From NCBI RefSeq assembly GCF_963668385.1, contig NZ_OY764327.1, positions 3,816,501 through 3,880,500 on the forward strand: a stretch of 64,000 bases of DNA, read 5' to 3'. Origin of the DNA: an uncultured Carboxylicivirga sp. (GTDB lineage Bacteria; Bacteroidota; Bacteroidia; Bacteroidales; Marinilabiliaceae). The translations under genes were made by a program, and so were the position numbers. The notes under the pieces are model-generated. The model worked only from the letters and a program-made list of their open reading frames with translations, made no database searches and was not told where the DNA came from. Each line of letters opens with the position of its first letter. Position 1 is the first letter of the stretch. Positions 28,301 to 37,283 of the stretch are shown piece after piece.

Positions 28301-28530
28301 TAAGTACATTGACTTTAGGTTATACATTGCCTAACACATTGACAGACCGATTGAGAATTGCAAACTTACGTTTTTATGCAACTGCGTATAATGTATTTTG
28401 TTTAACAAATTATACCGGATTTGATCCAGAGGTTTCTACCCGTCGAAAAACTCCATTAACTCCAGGAGTTGACTATTCTGCCTATCCTCGAAGCAGACAA
28501 ATAGTATTAGGATTGAATCTTAGTTTCTAA
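25330..28530 (+). CDS. SusC/RagA-type TonB-dependent outer membrane transporter
   Basis: Encodes 1066 residues. Signal peptide ends at SSGWAQ. A carboxypeptidase-regulatory-like domain follows (QVKGKITDSKNGVLPGVTVM, ~30-110), then the TonB-box region DEVVAIGYGTVKKRDITGA and the plug domain with DVLKDASSTAIYGSRG (~213-228). The 22-strand barrel runs to the terminal Phe of LGLNLSF. Length and order are standard for SusC. It forms an outer membrane complex with the SusD gene 27 bp downstream and imports oligogalacturonides, judged by the flanking GH28, GH105 and PL1 genes. Confidence 0.96.
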   Translation: MKNSKNQPPKVLLLAILGLFFFASSGWAQQVKGKITDSKNGVLPGVTVMVKGSTDIGTITDMEGKYVLNVPDAQNAILQVTFIGMENQEIPVQGRAVIDIVMQDEFTQLDEVVAIGYGTVKKRDITGAVASVGGDDLKQIPVASAAEAMTGRMAGVQVTSTEGSPDAELTIRVRGGGSISQDNSPLIIVDGFPVNSLNDISPADIENIDVLKDASSTAIYGSRGANGVIIVTTKSGEAGKLQVNYNAFTGVKKLAKQLDVLDAYDYASWQYEKSLLMGKTEYYVDHFGNYEDIDLYKGVQENNWQEQIYGRTGNVFSHDLSIRGGSDKIKYNFSYSSFKNKAIMIGSDYKRNNLSFKLNSNPNDKIDLSFSFRFSDTDVNGGGANEVNEKSSADSRLKHAVTYSPIPLQGVTTDDTDPEIASEVIDPIVSTWDNDRYKNNRNYNMSGSFAWEIIDNLKFRNSIGLDDYTKTSNRFYGLTTYYVRNDTDYPNQPAADFEKDESTRFRNAATLDYDFEKFLNADHSLKLLLGNELVITESQSNDVSMKGYPTYFSSDEAFKQTTLGKPFEVNQFYNQDDKLLSFFGRLNYDYKSKYILTATFRADGSSKFAKGNQWGYFPSGAFAWRLSEEPFMDWASTVLDDLKIRTSYGTAGNNNIPAGQTEMLYGANVTSKINNESFIVKTSNMVNPDLVWETTVTRNVGLDFSMFNSKLNGSVEAYLNTTTDLLMRFPVSGVGYNYQYRNMGETQNSGVELSINWSALNTPDYGLSFGFNIGMNKNKINSLGIMDNYETDSGFGSTFVGNDFAVWVDGSVGEMYGYRHAGMYTLDDFSGYDESGNEWILKEGVVKPGPLGEARPGLMKLKDLDDDGVITGADREIIGDANPLATGGFTMNGYVKGFDISAVFNFTVGNDIYNANKIEYTTSPDRYPYRNLTSDMAMGKRWTNVDPVSGELVTDVTTLASLNEGTTMWSPYMNQLIFSDWAVEDGSFLRLSTLTLGYTLPNTLTDRLRIANLRFYATAYNVFCLTNYTGFDPEVSTRRKTPLTPGVDYSAYPRSRQIVLGLNLSF

Positions 28531-28557
28531 GGTACTTAGGTAAATAAAAAAAGAAAA

Positions 28558-30387
28558 ATGAAGATGAATAAAATTATATATTTGGTAGGCATGCTAATGA
28601 TGATATCATTAGTGTCATGTGAGGATTTTCTGGACGCACCTGCTGAATCTTCATATAAAGATGAAGATGTGTATTCCTCATACACTTTGGCAAAAGGAGC
28701 TGTAACGGCTATTAAATTTGCATTTACAGAGCAGAATTCACACCGTTCACGTTATATTCCATATTATGGATTAAATACCGATTGTGAGAGGTTTATTAGC
28801 ACGGATAACGGTTCTGGAAAGGCTGAGTTAGCCGGTTATTGTGCGACATCTACAAATAGCCAAATGAATAGCTATAAGAATGTTTGGGCTAATATGTATG
28901 AAGGGATTGAAAGAGCAAATCTTTGCCTTGAAGGACTTAAAGCATATGGTGATTTAGAGAACGATGAAAAGATGGCATATTTGTATGGTGAAACTCTCAC
29001 ATTGAGAGCTATAATGTATGCAGAACTTTTAAAAGCATGGGGAGATATACCAGCCCGTTTTGAATCAGTTAATACAGAGACAACCTACGTAAAAAAGTCA
29101 AATAGAGATGTTATTTATAAGCAACTTCTTGCTGATTTATTAGAGGCAGAACAATATGTACCATGGGCCAACGAGTCAGATCTTACTAAAACAACAGAAA
29201 ACGTAAGTAAAGATTTTATTAAGGGATTTCGTGCGCGATTAGCATTAAATGCCGGAGGATATTCTCAACGTCCGAATGAAGCTACACCAAGATTGAGTAT
29301 GGATGATGAATTATCACAAGACTTAATGATGGCCATTGCTAAAGAAGAATGTATGTCTGTTGTTCAAAAAGCGAGTTCTGGCTTAGCAGGTGATTTTGAA
29401 ACAATTTTCAAGAATAATTGCAGCGATGTTATAGCAGCAGGAAGTGAATCATTATGGGAGATACCTTTTGGTAGTGGTCGAGGACGTATTTTATCAGCTT
29501 ATTGTATCCCTCATGCGTCAATTGATCAATATACAGGAACAGCTCAAAGTGGTGCAGTTGGTCCTACGATTAACTTATGGTATGACTATGATGTAAAAGA
29601 TATCCGACGCGATGTAACTATTGCACCCTATGAATGGGATGTAGCAGATCCAATTACAGGTATGGCTCAACAAAAAGTATCAGGAATTGGTAAGTGGCAT
29701 TTCGGTAAATTTAGATATGAATGGACAAATAGGGAAATTACAACTTCTGATGACGGAATAAATAAAATTTATATGAGATATGCTGAAGTATTGCTAATGG
29801 CAGCTGAAGCAGTAAATTATATTGATGGTCCAGAAGCTGCTAAGCCATATTTACGAATGGTTAGAGAAAGAGCATTTAAAGTTGAGGATCATTCTGAGAA
29901 GGTTGATAATTACTTAGCAGCTATTTCAAGTAAAGAAGATATGTTAGCAGCTATTCAGAATGAACATAAATTTGAGTTTGCTGGAGAGATGGTTCGTAAA
30001 GAAGCATTAATCAGATGGAATAAACTCGGATCAAGTTTAAAAGAGACAAAGAGTAGAATGTTTGCATTACTTGATAGAACAACAGGTAATTATGAAGATG
30101 TTACTTTTGATTATACTGATGTGCCAGAAACAGTCTATTACAAAATCAATGGAGACGATAACGAATCTCTTATCTTTTATGGATTAAATAGAAATGAACT
30201 TGATGATCCAGGTGAAGGGTATGAGTCTAAAGATATGATATCAAGAGAATCTTTTGATGATTTAGATGATTATATGGAATGGTATTTTGTTAATGATCCA
30301 GATACAAAGCAGTTTTGGCCGATTTGGAGGACCTTTATCGAAAAAAGTAATGGTACTTTATGGAATGATTATGGATACGAAGACTAA
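28558..30387 (+). CDS. SusD/RagB-type surface glycan-binding lipoprotein
   Basis: Encodes 609 residues. Lipoprotein signal MNKIIYLVGMLMMISLVSC, then EDFLDAPAESSYKDEDVYSS, the typical SusD opening. Helical TPR-like parts (NMYEGIERANLCLEGLKA, LTLRAIMYAELLKAWGDIPA) and the late block NKIYMRYAEVLLMAAEAVNY followed by IQNEHKFEFAGEMVRKEALI confirm the family. It is the lid of the SusC transporter and captures oligosaccharides at the cell surface. The partner SusC is immediately upstream; the DUF4957/5123-like lipoprotein gene follows by 27 bp. Confidence 0.95.
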   Translation: MKMNKIIYLVGMLMMISLVSCEDFLDAPAESSYKDEDVYSSYTLAKGAVTAIKFAFTEQNSHRSRYIPYYGLNTDCERFISTDNGSGKAELAGYCATSTNSQMNSYKNVWANMYEGIERANLCLEGLKAYGDLENDEKMAYLYGETLTLRAIMYAELLKAWGDIPARFESVNTETTYVKKSNRDVIYKQLLADLLEAEQYVPWANESDLTKTTENVSKDFIKGFRARLALNAGGYSQRPNEATPRLSMDDELSQDLMMAIAKEECMSVVQKASSGLAGDFETIFKNNCSDVIAAGSESLWEIPFGSGRGRILSAYCIPHASIDQYTGTAQSGAVGPTINLWYDYDVKDIRRDVTIAPYEWDVADPITGMAQQKVSGIGKWHFGKFRYEWTNREITTSDDGINKIYMRYAEVLLMAAEAVNYIDGPEAAKPYLRMVRERAFKVEDHSEKVDNYLAAISSKEDMLAAIQNEHKFEFAGEMVRKEALIRWNKLGSSLKETKSRMFALLDRTTGNYEDVTFDYTDVPETVYYKINGDDNESLIFYGLNRNELDDPGEGYESKDMISRESFDDLDDYMEWYFVNDPDTKQFWPIWRTFIEKSNGTLWNDYGYED

Positions 30388-30414
30388 AGTAATCTAATAA
30401 TTAAAACAAAAGAT

Positions 30415-32013
30415 ATGAAAAAAATATTTCAACATATTATTCTTGTCATAGCAGCATTATCAATGATTACGATAGCTTGTGATGACAATATTGATCCGGT
30501 TATTACGGAATTAGTAACAGAAAGAGCTTTTTCTCCGGCTAATCTTGAAGCAAGAGTTTCTCAGGATGTAAACGTAAGAATGTTGTGGGATATTAATCCT
30601 GGAATATCATATTATGAAGTTGAATTTTATACAGATACAACTAATATTATTGAAGAGAATTTATATGAACGTGTAAGTGAAATCTCTCCTGATAATGTAC
30701 CTTTTACTTATGAAGGGTTACCCGGAGATACCGCAATATATGCTCGTGTAAAAGCAATAAGTTCTTATGAAGGTACTGATCCTTCTTATTGGAGTTCAGT
30801 CATTTTTGAAACCAATGCAGAGAATATTTTTACGGAACCTACTTTAGGAGGGGAAGAGGTAACATTATTCTGGTCACCTGGAGCAAAAGTAAGTCATATT
30901 ATCATTACCCAGGGCGAAACAGATACAAAACGAGAATTAACAGATACTGAAATTGAAGCTGGTTCAGCTATTATTACAGGATTAATATTTGAAACTGATT
31001 ATACTGCTTCAATTTATAACAATGATGTGAAAAGAGGTAATATTGATTTTACAACATTACCTGATGGAATATTATTGAATTCTGAGTCTGATATAGAGGA
31101 GGCATTGGCCAACGCAGAAGATGGTGAAGCCTTTATTTTGGAAGGTGGAGAATATATAAATGCTCAAGGAACAATTACCATCGATAAAAATGCATCATTT
31201 ATTGCACTTAACCCAGATGATCGTCCTTTATTGAAAGTTCAATTTGTGATTGCTGATGGTGCAACAAATACGGTGCTTCTCTCTGGAATCGATTTTGAGG
31301 CTACATATACGGATGAAGAAGGTGACCAACAATTGGATCACGGTGTTCAGATAAAACCTTCTCAGGATGGTGCTATACTTGGTGATATTATTATTGAGAA
31401 TTGTACTTTCACTGGCCACAAAAAATCGTTGTTGGCCGCAGGAAGTGGTTCATTCTCTGCTGAATCTATTACAATTAATAATTGTGTTGTAACAGACCTT
31501 AATAGTAATGGAGGTGACTTTATTGATTTTAGAAAATCATTTGTTAAAACACTAACAATTACTAATAATACTTTTGACAATTGTGCTTATAATGCTCAGG
31601 TAAAGGCAAGAGAGTTTGTTAGATTTGATGGAGCAAGTAAAGGAAATGCCTATGATGATGGTGTTAATACACCAACCATTATTGTAAAATACAATACTTT
31701 GTATCAATGTAGTATTTTTAATGATGAAAAAGCCGGTAGGTTATTTTATGTGAGATGGGAAAATACTCAGGAAGTTATTGAGTGCCAGAATAATATTTTC
31801 TCAGATATGAATATGGTTGATTATTATATAGGTTTTGATGATGCTTCATTAAGCTTGAAAGACAATTTCTATTATAATTCAGCTAGTCTACTATCTGATG
31901 ATGGTGCTGGTACTGATGAAAACCCTGGATTTGCAGATGCTGATGGTGGAGATTTTACCATCTCAAATCAAAATATAGTAGATTTAAATGTGGGTGATCC
32001 TCGTTGGCGTTAA
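30415..32013 (+). CDS. Surface beta-helix lipoprotein, DUF4957/DUF5123-like
   Basis: Encodes 532 residues. Lipoprotein signal ends at SMITIAC. The N-terminal ~200 residues hold two Ig/FN3-like domains (VNVRMLWDINPGISYYEVEF, EEVTLFWSPGAKVSHIIITQ). The C-terminal part is a parallel beta-helix with repeated short strands (DIIIENCTFTGHKKSLL, SITINNCVVTDLNS, TLTITNNTFDNCAYN) and ends VDLNVGDPRWR. This matches the DUF4957/DUF5123 arrangement found next to SusC/D in pectin loci. It takes the place of a SusE/F-type binding protein. I see no lyase-type Arg/Asp set, so glycan binding is more likely than catalysis. Confidence 0.8.
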   Translation: MKKIFQHIILVIAALSMITIACDDNIDPVITELVTERAFSPANLEARVSQDVNVRMLWDINPGISYYEVEFYTDTTNIIEENLYERVSEISPDNVPFTYEGLPGDTAIYARVKAISSYEGTDPSYWSSVIFETNAENIFTEPTLGGEEVTLFWSPGAKVSHIIITQGETDTKRELTDTEIEAGSAIITGLIFETDYTASIYNNDVKRGNIDFTTLPDGILLNSESDIEEALANAEDGEAFILEGGEYINAQGTITIDKNASFIALNPDDRPLLKVQFVIADGATNTVLLSGIDFEATYTDEEGDQQLDHGVQIKPSQDGAILGDIIIENCTFTGHKKSLLAAGSGSFSAESITINNCVVTDLNSNGGDFIDFRKSFVKTLTITNNTFDNCAYNAQVKAREFVRFDGASKGNAYDDGVNTPTIIVKYNTLYQCSIFNDEKAGRLFYVRWENTQEVIECQNNIFSDMNMVDYYIGFDDASLSLKDNFYYNSASLLSDDGAGTDENPGFADADGGDFTISNQNIVDLNVGDPRWR

Positions 32014-32034
32014 TGAATAATCAGATATAATATT

Positions 32035-32069
32035 GGGCACATTCTACCCGGAATGTGCCCTCATTTTTT
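32035..32069 (+). terminator. Terminator or attenuator after the SusCD operon
   Basis: Perfect 10-bp stem GGGCACATTC (32035-32044) with GAATGTGCCC (32051-32060), 6-nt loop, then TCATTTTTTA. It separates the GH28-to-DUF5123 genes from the second PL1. Confidence 0.85.
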
Positions 32070-32079
32070 ACTTTTTATA

Positions 32080-32097
32080 TGTAAACGATTATCTTTT
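32080..32097 (+). promoter_or_regulatory. LacI-like operator overlapping a -7 box before the second PL1
   Basis: TGTAAACGATTATC is a near-palindrome with a central CG, like LacI-family operators, and shares AAACGATT with the site at 53625. TATCTTTT (32090-32097) is close to the -7 consensus TAnnTTTG. It lies between the terminator and ATG 32102. The spacing to the ATG is very short, so this is tentative. Confidence 0.35.
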
Positions 32098-32101
32098 TAA
32101 T

Positions 32102-33826
32102 ATGAAAAACAACCTGATATTATTGCTGAGTTTTGTTAGTTTATTATTGGTTAGCTGCTCTGATAGTGGTGATAATAAAGTAGAACAGCCCTCATCAATT
32201 AGCATTGAATTTGATAATCCTAACCCCTTAAGTGTTGATATTGCAACCTATAAACCTATTATAACTGGAAAAGTAACTAGCGAAAATGCCTTAACATCCA
32301 TTAAAATATCTCAATTAAACGGTTCTAACGAAATTGAAATTGAGAATAATACTATTAATGACGGAAGTCTTCAATACGAATTTGAAGTATCAGTTAATTA
32401 TATAACCAGTACTACTGGGCTGAAAGTAATAGCTACCGATCAGTTAGGACAGGTTAGAACTGAACTATTAGAAATACAAATAGAAAGTAGTAGCGCTGCC
32501 GATGCTGAACCCATTGGCGATAAAGATGCCTTCCCAGGAGCCGAAGGCTTTGGGAGATATACAACAGGAGGAAGAGGAGGAAGAGTATTTTTTGTTGATA
32601 ATTTATTAGATGATAGTAAACCCGGATCTTTGCGTTACGCTATCAATCAATCGGGTGCCAGAACAATTGTTTTCCGCGTATCTGGAACTATTCAATTAAA
32701 TTCTCCTTTGATTATAACTCAAAATCATCTTACCATTGCTGGTCAGTCGGCACCGGGTGATGGAATTTGCGTTGCCGGTGATTATATGCAAACAAAGGAT
32801 GGATTAGAAAATATAATTATACGATATATTCGTTTTAGAACAGCTAAAGGAAGCGGCGAGTACGATGCTGCCTGGGGACGTAATTGTAAAAACATAATTT
32901 TCGATCACTGTACTTTTAGCTGGGGTAATGATGAAGTGGCCAGTTTTTACGACAACACCGATTTTACAATGCAATGGTGTATTATTAGCGAGAGCTTTTA
33001 TCGTTCTACTCATCCCAAAGGTGATCATGGATATGGTGGTATTTGGGGGGGCATGAATGCCAGTTTTCATCATAACTTAATTGCTCATCATACCAGTCGT
33101 AATCCTCGTTTTTGTGGTGGACGTTTTCATTGGGATACTCGCGAGGACGAATTAGTTGATTTTAGAAATAATGTCTTATATAACTGGGGTGTAAACAGTG
33201 CTTATGGTGGCGAAGGAGGTAAAATAAATATGGTTAATAATTATTATAAACCAGGGCCAGCTACTGCCAGTAATAAAACACACCGCATTGTTGAAATCTA
33301 CGGTGGTAATAATGATTCGAAATATCCCGAGGATGGGAAGTGGTATATCGATGGTAATTACGTGTATGAAAATGAGAGTGTGACTAATAACAACCTATTA
33401 GGTATTGATGTTAAAAACACAATTGGTGGAAAGTTAGATCAGTTAGTTTCCAGTGCATTTTCGTCAGGAGTTATTTCAACCGAACCAGCAGAACAAGCAT
33501 TTGAATCGGTATTGACCAAAGTAGGTGCCAGCTTAAAACGTGATGCAGTGGATGCACGTATTATTATGGAAGTAAGAGACGGTAATGCACTGTTTGGAGG
33601 TGCTTATGGAGCTGCTTCGGGTATTATTGATTCGGTAAATGATAATGAAGGTTATCCAACTTTGGAGACCTATAACGAGATAAAGGATTTAGATAATGAT
33701 GGAATGGGCGATGATTGGGAATTGGCCAATGGATTGGATCCAACAGATCCAAGCGATAATAAAGCAAAAACATTGGATCAAAATTATACTAATCTTGAAG
33801 TGTATCTCAATTCATTAATTAAATAA
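32102..33826 (+). CDS. Pectate lyase, PL1, with N-terminal Ig-like domain
   Basis: Encodes 574 residues from ATG 32102; the frame above it runs through the terminator. Lipoprotein signal MKNNLILLLSFVSLLLVSC. An Ig-like domain (about 30-125) precedes the PL1 helix, which starts DAFPGAEGFGRYTTGGRGG. Shared PL1 blocks: FDHCTFSWGNDEVASFYD, YGGIWGGMNASFHHNLIAHH and SRNPRFCGG (catalytic Arg). The Asp-rich tail DLDNDGMGDDWE and TNLEVYLNSLI match the first PL1 at 23993, so the two are paralogues. The lipid anchor suggests surface display, against a soluble or periplasmic first copy; this division is inference. Confidence 0.92.
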   Translation: MKNNLILLLSFVSLLLVSCSDSGDNKVEQPSSISIEFDNPNPLSVDIATYKPIITGKVTSENALTSIKISQLNGSNEIEIENNTINDGSLQYEFEVSVNYITSTTGLKVIATDQLGQVRTELLEIQIESSSAADAEPIGDKDAFPGAEGFGRYTTGGRGGRVFFVDNLLDDSKPGSLRYAINQSGARTIVFRVSGTIQLNSPLIITQNHLTIAGQSAPGDGICVAGDYMQTKDGLENIIIRYIRFRTAKGSGEYDAAWGRNCKNIIFDHCTFSWGNDEVASFYDNTDFTMQWCIISESFYRSTHPKGDHGYGGIWGGMNASFHHNLIAHHTSRNPRFCGGRFHWDTREDELVDFRNNVLYNWGVNSAYGGEGGKINMVNNYYKPGPATASNKTHRIVEIYGGNNDSKYPEDGKWYIDGNYVYENESVTNNNLLGIDVKNTIGGKLDQLVSSAFSSGVISTEPAEQAFESVLTKVGASLKRDAVDARIIMEVRDGNALFGGAYGAASGIIDSVNDNEGYPTLETYNEIKDLDNDGMGDDWELANGLDPTDPSDNKAKTLDQNYTNLEVYLNSLIK

Positions 33827-33855
33827 AAGATTATTGAGTAAATAATAAATCAAGT

Positions 33856-33895
33856 TTATGGGTTCTACATAATAAGGAGAACCCATAAATTTTTA
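33856..33895 (+). terminator. Terminator after the second PL1
   Basis: Perfect 10-bp stem TATGGGTTCT with AGAACCCATA (33857-33866 and 33878-33887), then AATTTTTAA. The ~225 bp that follow, up to ATG 34123, contain AAGTAGGTAGG (near 33979) and CTACTT (near 34010) as a loose inverted pair but no clear promoter. Confidence 0.85.
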
Positions 33896-34122
33896 ATCAT
33901 TAAAGCAAAACATCTAACGGTGCCTGTATCAATAAATAAAATTAGAACTATTTTTAAAGAATTTTTATAGATACTGTAAGTAGGTAGGATTTTCAATGTT
34001 GACTTATTCTACTTAAATAGGCAAGCAACAGAATACAAATACTTCTGTACGCAATTACATAGTTATTTATTGAAAAGGGTATTTATTTGTACCAGACAAA
34101 TGAAAATATACACAATATAGAT

Positions 34123-35559
34123 ATGCAAAAATTAAATAGCGAAACATTAAATCGTGAAGAGTATCCCGTTAAAATTTTACAATTCGGGGAGGGTAATTTT
34201 TTAAGAGCTTTTGTTGATTGGATGATCAATAAAGCAAACAAAGAAATTGGTTTTAACAGAGGTGTGGCCATTGTTCAACCTTTAGAAAAAGGTTTGGTTC
34301 CAATGTTGAAAGATCAGGATTGTTTGTATCATGTGAAGTTGGAAGGAATGAAAGACGGTAAGCCAATTACACAAACTGAGGTGATTGATTCTGTTCAGGA
34401 TGCCTTAAACCCATATAGCGAGTATGAAAAGTATCAACAGTATTTCTTAAGTTCTGATTTGGAACTAATTGTTTCCAATACTACCGAGGCAGGTATTTCG
34501 CGTGTGGATAATGAAGATATCTATGCGAAGCCTCCAAAATCATTTCCTGGCAAAATTTGCCAATTGTTATACCAACGTTTCTCTCATTTCGATGGAGCTG
34601 CCGATAAAGGTCTTACTTTCTTCTGTTGTGAGTTAATTGAGAAAAATGCTGATACACTTAAGGAAATTGTATTGGAATTGGCCGAGCAAAACAATCTGGG
34701 TGATGCATTTATTAGCTGGTTGAATAATAGTTGTAATTTCTGTAGTACCCTGGTTGATCGTATTGTTACTGGTTTCCCTAAAGATAACATCAAAGAAATT
34801 CAGGCTGATTTAGGTTACGAAGATAATTTGGTTGTTGTGGGTGAGTATTTTCACTTGTGGGCTATTGAGGCATCACAAGAGGTTCGTGACAAATTTCCAT
34901 TTGATAAAGCCGGATTAAATGTGGTTTGGTTAGATGATATGACGCAATTCCGCGATAAGAAAGTTCGTATTCTAAATGGATCGCATAGTGCTTTGGTGCC
35001 AGTTGGGTTGTTAAGTGGATATCAAACGGTAATGGAAGCTTTTAATGATGAAACAATTTCTGCTTTTATCCAAAATATGGTCAGCGAAGAGGTAAGCCCT
35101 AATATTGCCGGCGAAAAAGAAGCCTTAAAGCAATTTGCCGACGAAATTCTCGAACGTTTTTATAATCCTTACATCAAACATTATCTGAAAGATATTTCGT
35201 TAAACTCTATCTCGAAATGGGTAACGCGCGATTATCCTTCGTTAGAAGATTCGTTTAAACGTACTGGTAAATTGCCAACTCGTTTAACTGTATCAATGGC
35301 GGCATTGGTTACTTTGTATAAAGGAGAATACAATGGTTTAACATTTACTATTACCGACACACCAGAATATGTTGAGTTTATTCAAAACGAATGGAATAGC
35401 TCAAAAAGTGTTGACGAAAAAGTAGCAGTTATCTTATCAAATAAAGAAGTGTGGGGAGTTGATTTTACTACTATCGATGGATTTATTGTTGAAGTGGCCA
35501 AATACGTAAATGCCATTTTAACCGATGGTATTAAAAAGATACTCGAAAAAGTAGCATAA
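34123..35559 (+). CDS. uxaB: Tagaturonate reductase (altronate oxidoreductase)
   Basis: Encodes 478 residues from ATG 34123; a TTG 12 codons up is less likely. Rossmann start VKILQFGEGNFLRAFVDWMI and the family signature KVRILNGSHSALVPVG place it in the long-chain mannitol dehydrogenase family, UxaB branch. Reaction: NADH-dependent reduction of D-tagaturonate to D-altronate, step two of galacturonate breakdown after UxaC. It is followed by altronate dehydratase with a 4-bp gap, so the two form a unit. It is placed among extracellular pectinases and away from the other uronate genes. Confidence 0.93.
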   Translation: MQKLNSETLNREEYPVKILQFGEGNFLRAFVDWMINKANKEIGFNRGVAIVQPLEKGLVPMLKDQDCLYHVKLEGMKDGKPITQTEVIDSVQDALNPYSEYEKYQQYFLSSDLELIVSNTTEAGISRVDNEDIYAKPPKSFPGKICQLLYQRFSHFDGAADKGLTFFCCELIEKNADTLKEIVLELAEQNNLGDAFISWLNNSCNFCSTLVDRIVTGFPKDNIKEIQADLGYEDNLVVVGEYFHLWAIEASQEVRDKFPFDKAGLNVVWLDDMTQFRDKKVRILNGSHSALVPVGLLSGYQTVMEAFNDETISAFIQNMVSEEVSPNIAGEKEALKQFADEILERFYNPYIKHYLKDISLNSISKWVTRDYPSLEDSFKRTGKLPTRLTVSMAALVTLYKGEYNGLTFTITDTPEYVEFIQNEWNSSKSVDEKVAVILSNKEVWGVDFTTIDGFIVEVAKYVNAILTDGIKKILEKVA

Positions 35560-35563
35560 TTAT

Positions 35564-37051
35564 ATGAAGAATTGCATTAAAATACATCCTAACGACAGTG
35601 TTGTGGTGGCTTTAGAAGCCATAAGTAAAGGAGATAAGGTATTTGTCGACGGGAACGAAATAGTGGTGAACAGCGATGTGCCACAAGGTCATAAAATTGC
35701 CATAAAACCAATTGAAAAAGGCGAGCATATTATTAAGTATGCCGCCTCAATTGGAATTGCTCAGGCTAATATTGAAGTTGGAGATCATATTCATGTTCAA
35801 AACTTGCGAACAGGTTTAGGCGATAACCTTGCTTATTGCTATAACCCCAATGGCCATGCAATTGAAATACCTAATGAAGGACTTACTTTCGATGGTTATT
35901 TAAGAGCTAACGGCGAAGTAGGTATCCGCAATGAACTGTGGATTGTTCCTACGGTTGGTTGTGTGAACGGACAGGCGCGTTTAATTGCCAACCAACTAAA
36001 ACAAGAAGCCGATATTGCTCACATCGATGATGTCGTGGTTTTGGGGCATCAATATGGTTGTTCGCAATTGGGCGACGATCATAGCAATACCCAAAGAGCA
36101 TTGTCGCAATTAATTAAGCATCCAAATGCCGGTGGTGTTTTGGTGTTGGGTTTGGGTTGCGAGAACAATCAGATATCATCATTAAAAGAAGTGATGGGTA
36201 CTTACGACGATAGTCGTATTAAGTTTTTGGTAGCTCAGGAAGTAGAAGATGAGGTGGAAGTAGGTCTTGAAATTGCCAAAGGGCTGGCTGAGCAGATGAA
36301 ACAAGACAAACGTACTGCTCAATCGGTAGCCAAGCTTCGTATTGGTTTAAAATGTGGTGGAAGCGATGGATTCTCGGGTATTACTGCTAACCCTCTGTTA
36401 GGGCGTTTCTCCGATTGGTTGGTAGGTCAGGGAGGAACAACGGTGTTAACCGAAGTACCCGAAATGTTTGGAGCCGAAACTTTGTTGATGGATCGTGCCG
36501 ATTCTGAAGGTGTTTTTGATAAAACTGTTTCGATGATTAACGGATTTAAAGACTATTTCCGTCGTCACGATCAACCTATTTACGAAAATCCATCGCCCGG
36601 AAACAAGAATGGTGGGATCACCACGCTTGAAGAAAAATCGTTGGGTTGTGTACAAAAAGGAGGAACAGCTATCGTTACTGATGTCTTGGATTATGCCGAC
36701 CCTATTTTAAAAGATGGGTTAAACCTGTTGTGGTCGCCGGGTAACGATTTAGTTGCAGCATCGGCTCTAGGTTTTTCGGGCTGTCAAATGGTACTGTTTA
36801 CCACTGGTAGAGGTACGCCATTCGGTAGTTTTATTCCAACTGTTAAGGTGGCAACCAACACTCAGTTATTTGAGCATAAATCGAAATGGATGGATTTTAA
36901 CGCCGGTGTTTTGGTCGAAGGGGCTGATATGGATGAGGTTCGTAAAGAGTTTACATCTTACCTGATTGAAGTAGCCAGTGGAAAGCGCTTACATCACGAA
37001 ATAACCGACTTTAAAGAGATAGCTATTTTTAAAAGTGGTGTTACTTTGTAG
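35564..37051 (+). CDS. uxaA: Altronate dehydratase
   Basis: Encodes 495 residues. An N-terminal SAF domain (to ~90) is followed by the UxaA body: NELWIVPTVGCVNGQA, HQYGCSQLGDDHSNTQRAL, VLGLGCENNQ, LKCGGSDGFSGITANPLLG. The conserved Cys and His positions fit the iron-requiring altronate dehydratase. Reaction: D-altronate to 2-keto-3-deoxygluconate (KDG). It is the second gene of the uxaB-uxaA unit. KDG then goes to KdgK and Eda, encoded ~13-15 kb downstream on the other strand. Confidence 0.94.
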   Translation: MKNCIKIHPNDSVVVALEAISKGDKVFVDGNEIVVNSDVPQGHKIAIKPIEKGEHIIKYAASIGIAQANIEVGDHIHVQNLRTGLGDNLAYCYNPNGHAIEIPNEGLTFDGYLRANGEVGIRNELWIVPTVGCVNGQARLIANQLKQEADIAHIDDVVVLGHQYGCSQLGDDHSNTQRALSQLIKHPNAGGVLVLGLGCENNQISSLKEVMGTYDDSRIKFLVAQEVEDEVEVGLEIAKGLAEQMKQDKRTAQSVAKLRIGLKCGGSDGFSGITANPLLGRFSDWLVGQGGTTVLTEVPEMFGAETLLMDRADSEGVFDKTVSMINGFKDYFRRHDQPIYENPSPGNKNGGITTLEEKSLGCVQKGGTAIVTDVLDYADPILKDGLNLLWSPGNDLVAASALGFSGCQMVLFTTGRGTPFGSFIPTVKVATNTQLFEHKSKWMDFNAGVLVEGADMDEVRKEFTSYLIEVASGKRLHHEITDFKEIAIFKSGVTL

Positions 37052-37106
37052 AAGCTAAACGAATAAAACAAATTGCGGTATATTTTATCGCGTATAATAC
37101 AAGTGG

Positions 37107-37143
37107 GGCATCATAATAAATAGAATCTGTTTGTTATGATGCC
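37107..37143 (+). terminator. Hairpin after uxaA
   Basis: Perfect 10-bp stem GGCATCATAA (37107-37116) with TTATGATGCC (37134-37143) and a 17-nt loop. The T-run is poor, so it may be a weak terminator or an mRNA-stabilising hairpin. Confidence 0.5.
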
Positions 37144-37283
37144 TATTACAGGTACTTTTTCCAGAATACCAGTACTATTTCAAAAATGCCATAACCCAAT
37201 TGTAGTACAATTATACTCCCTCGGCTAGAGCCGTAAAATCAAAAAATTATCCTAATAATTACAAGGTTAAGAAGTTGTTTTTT

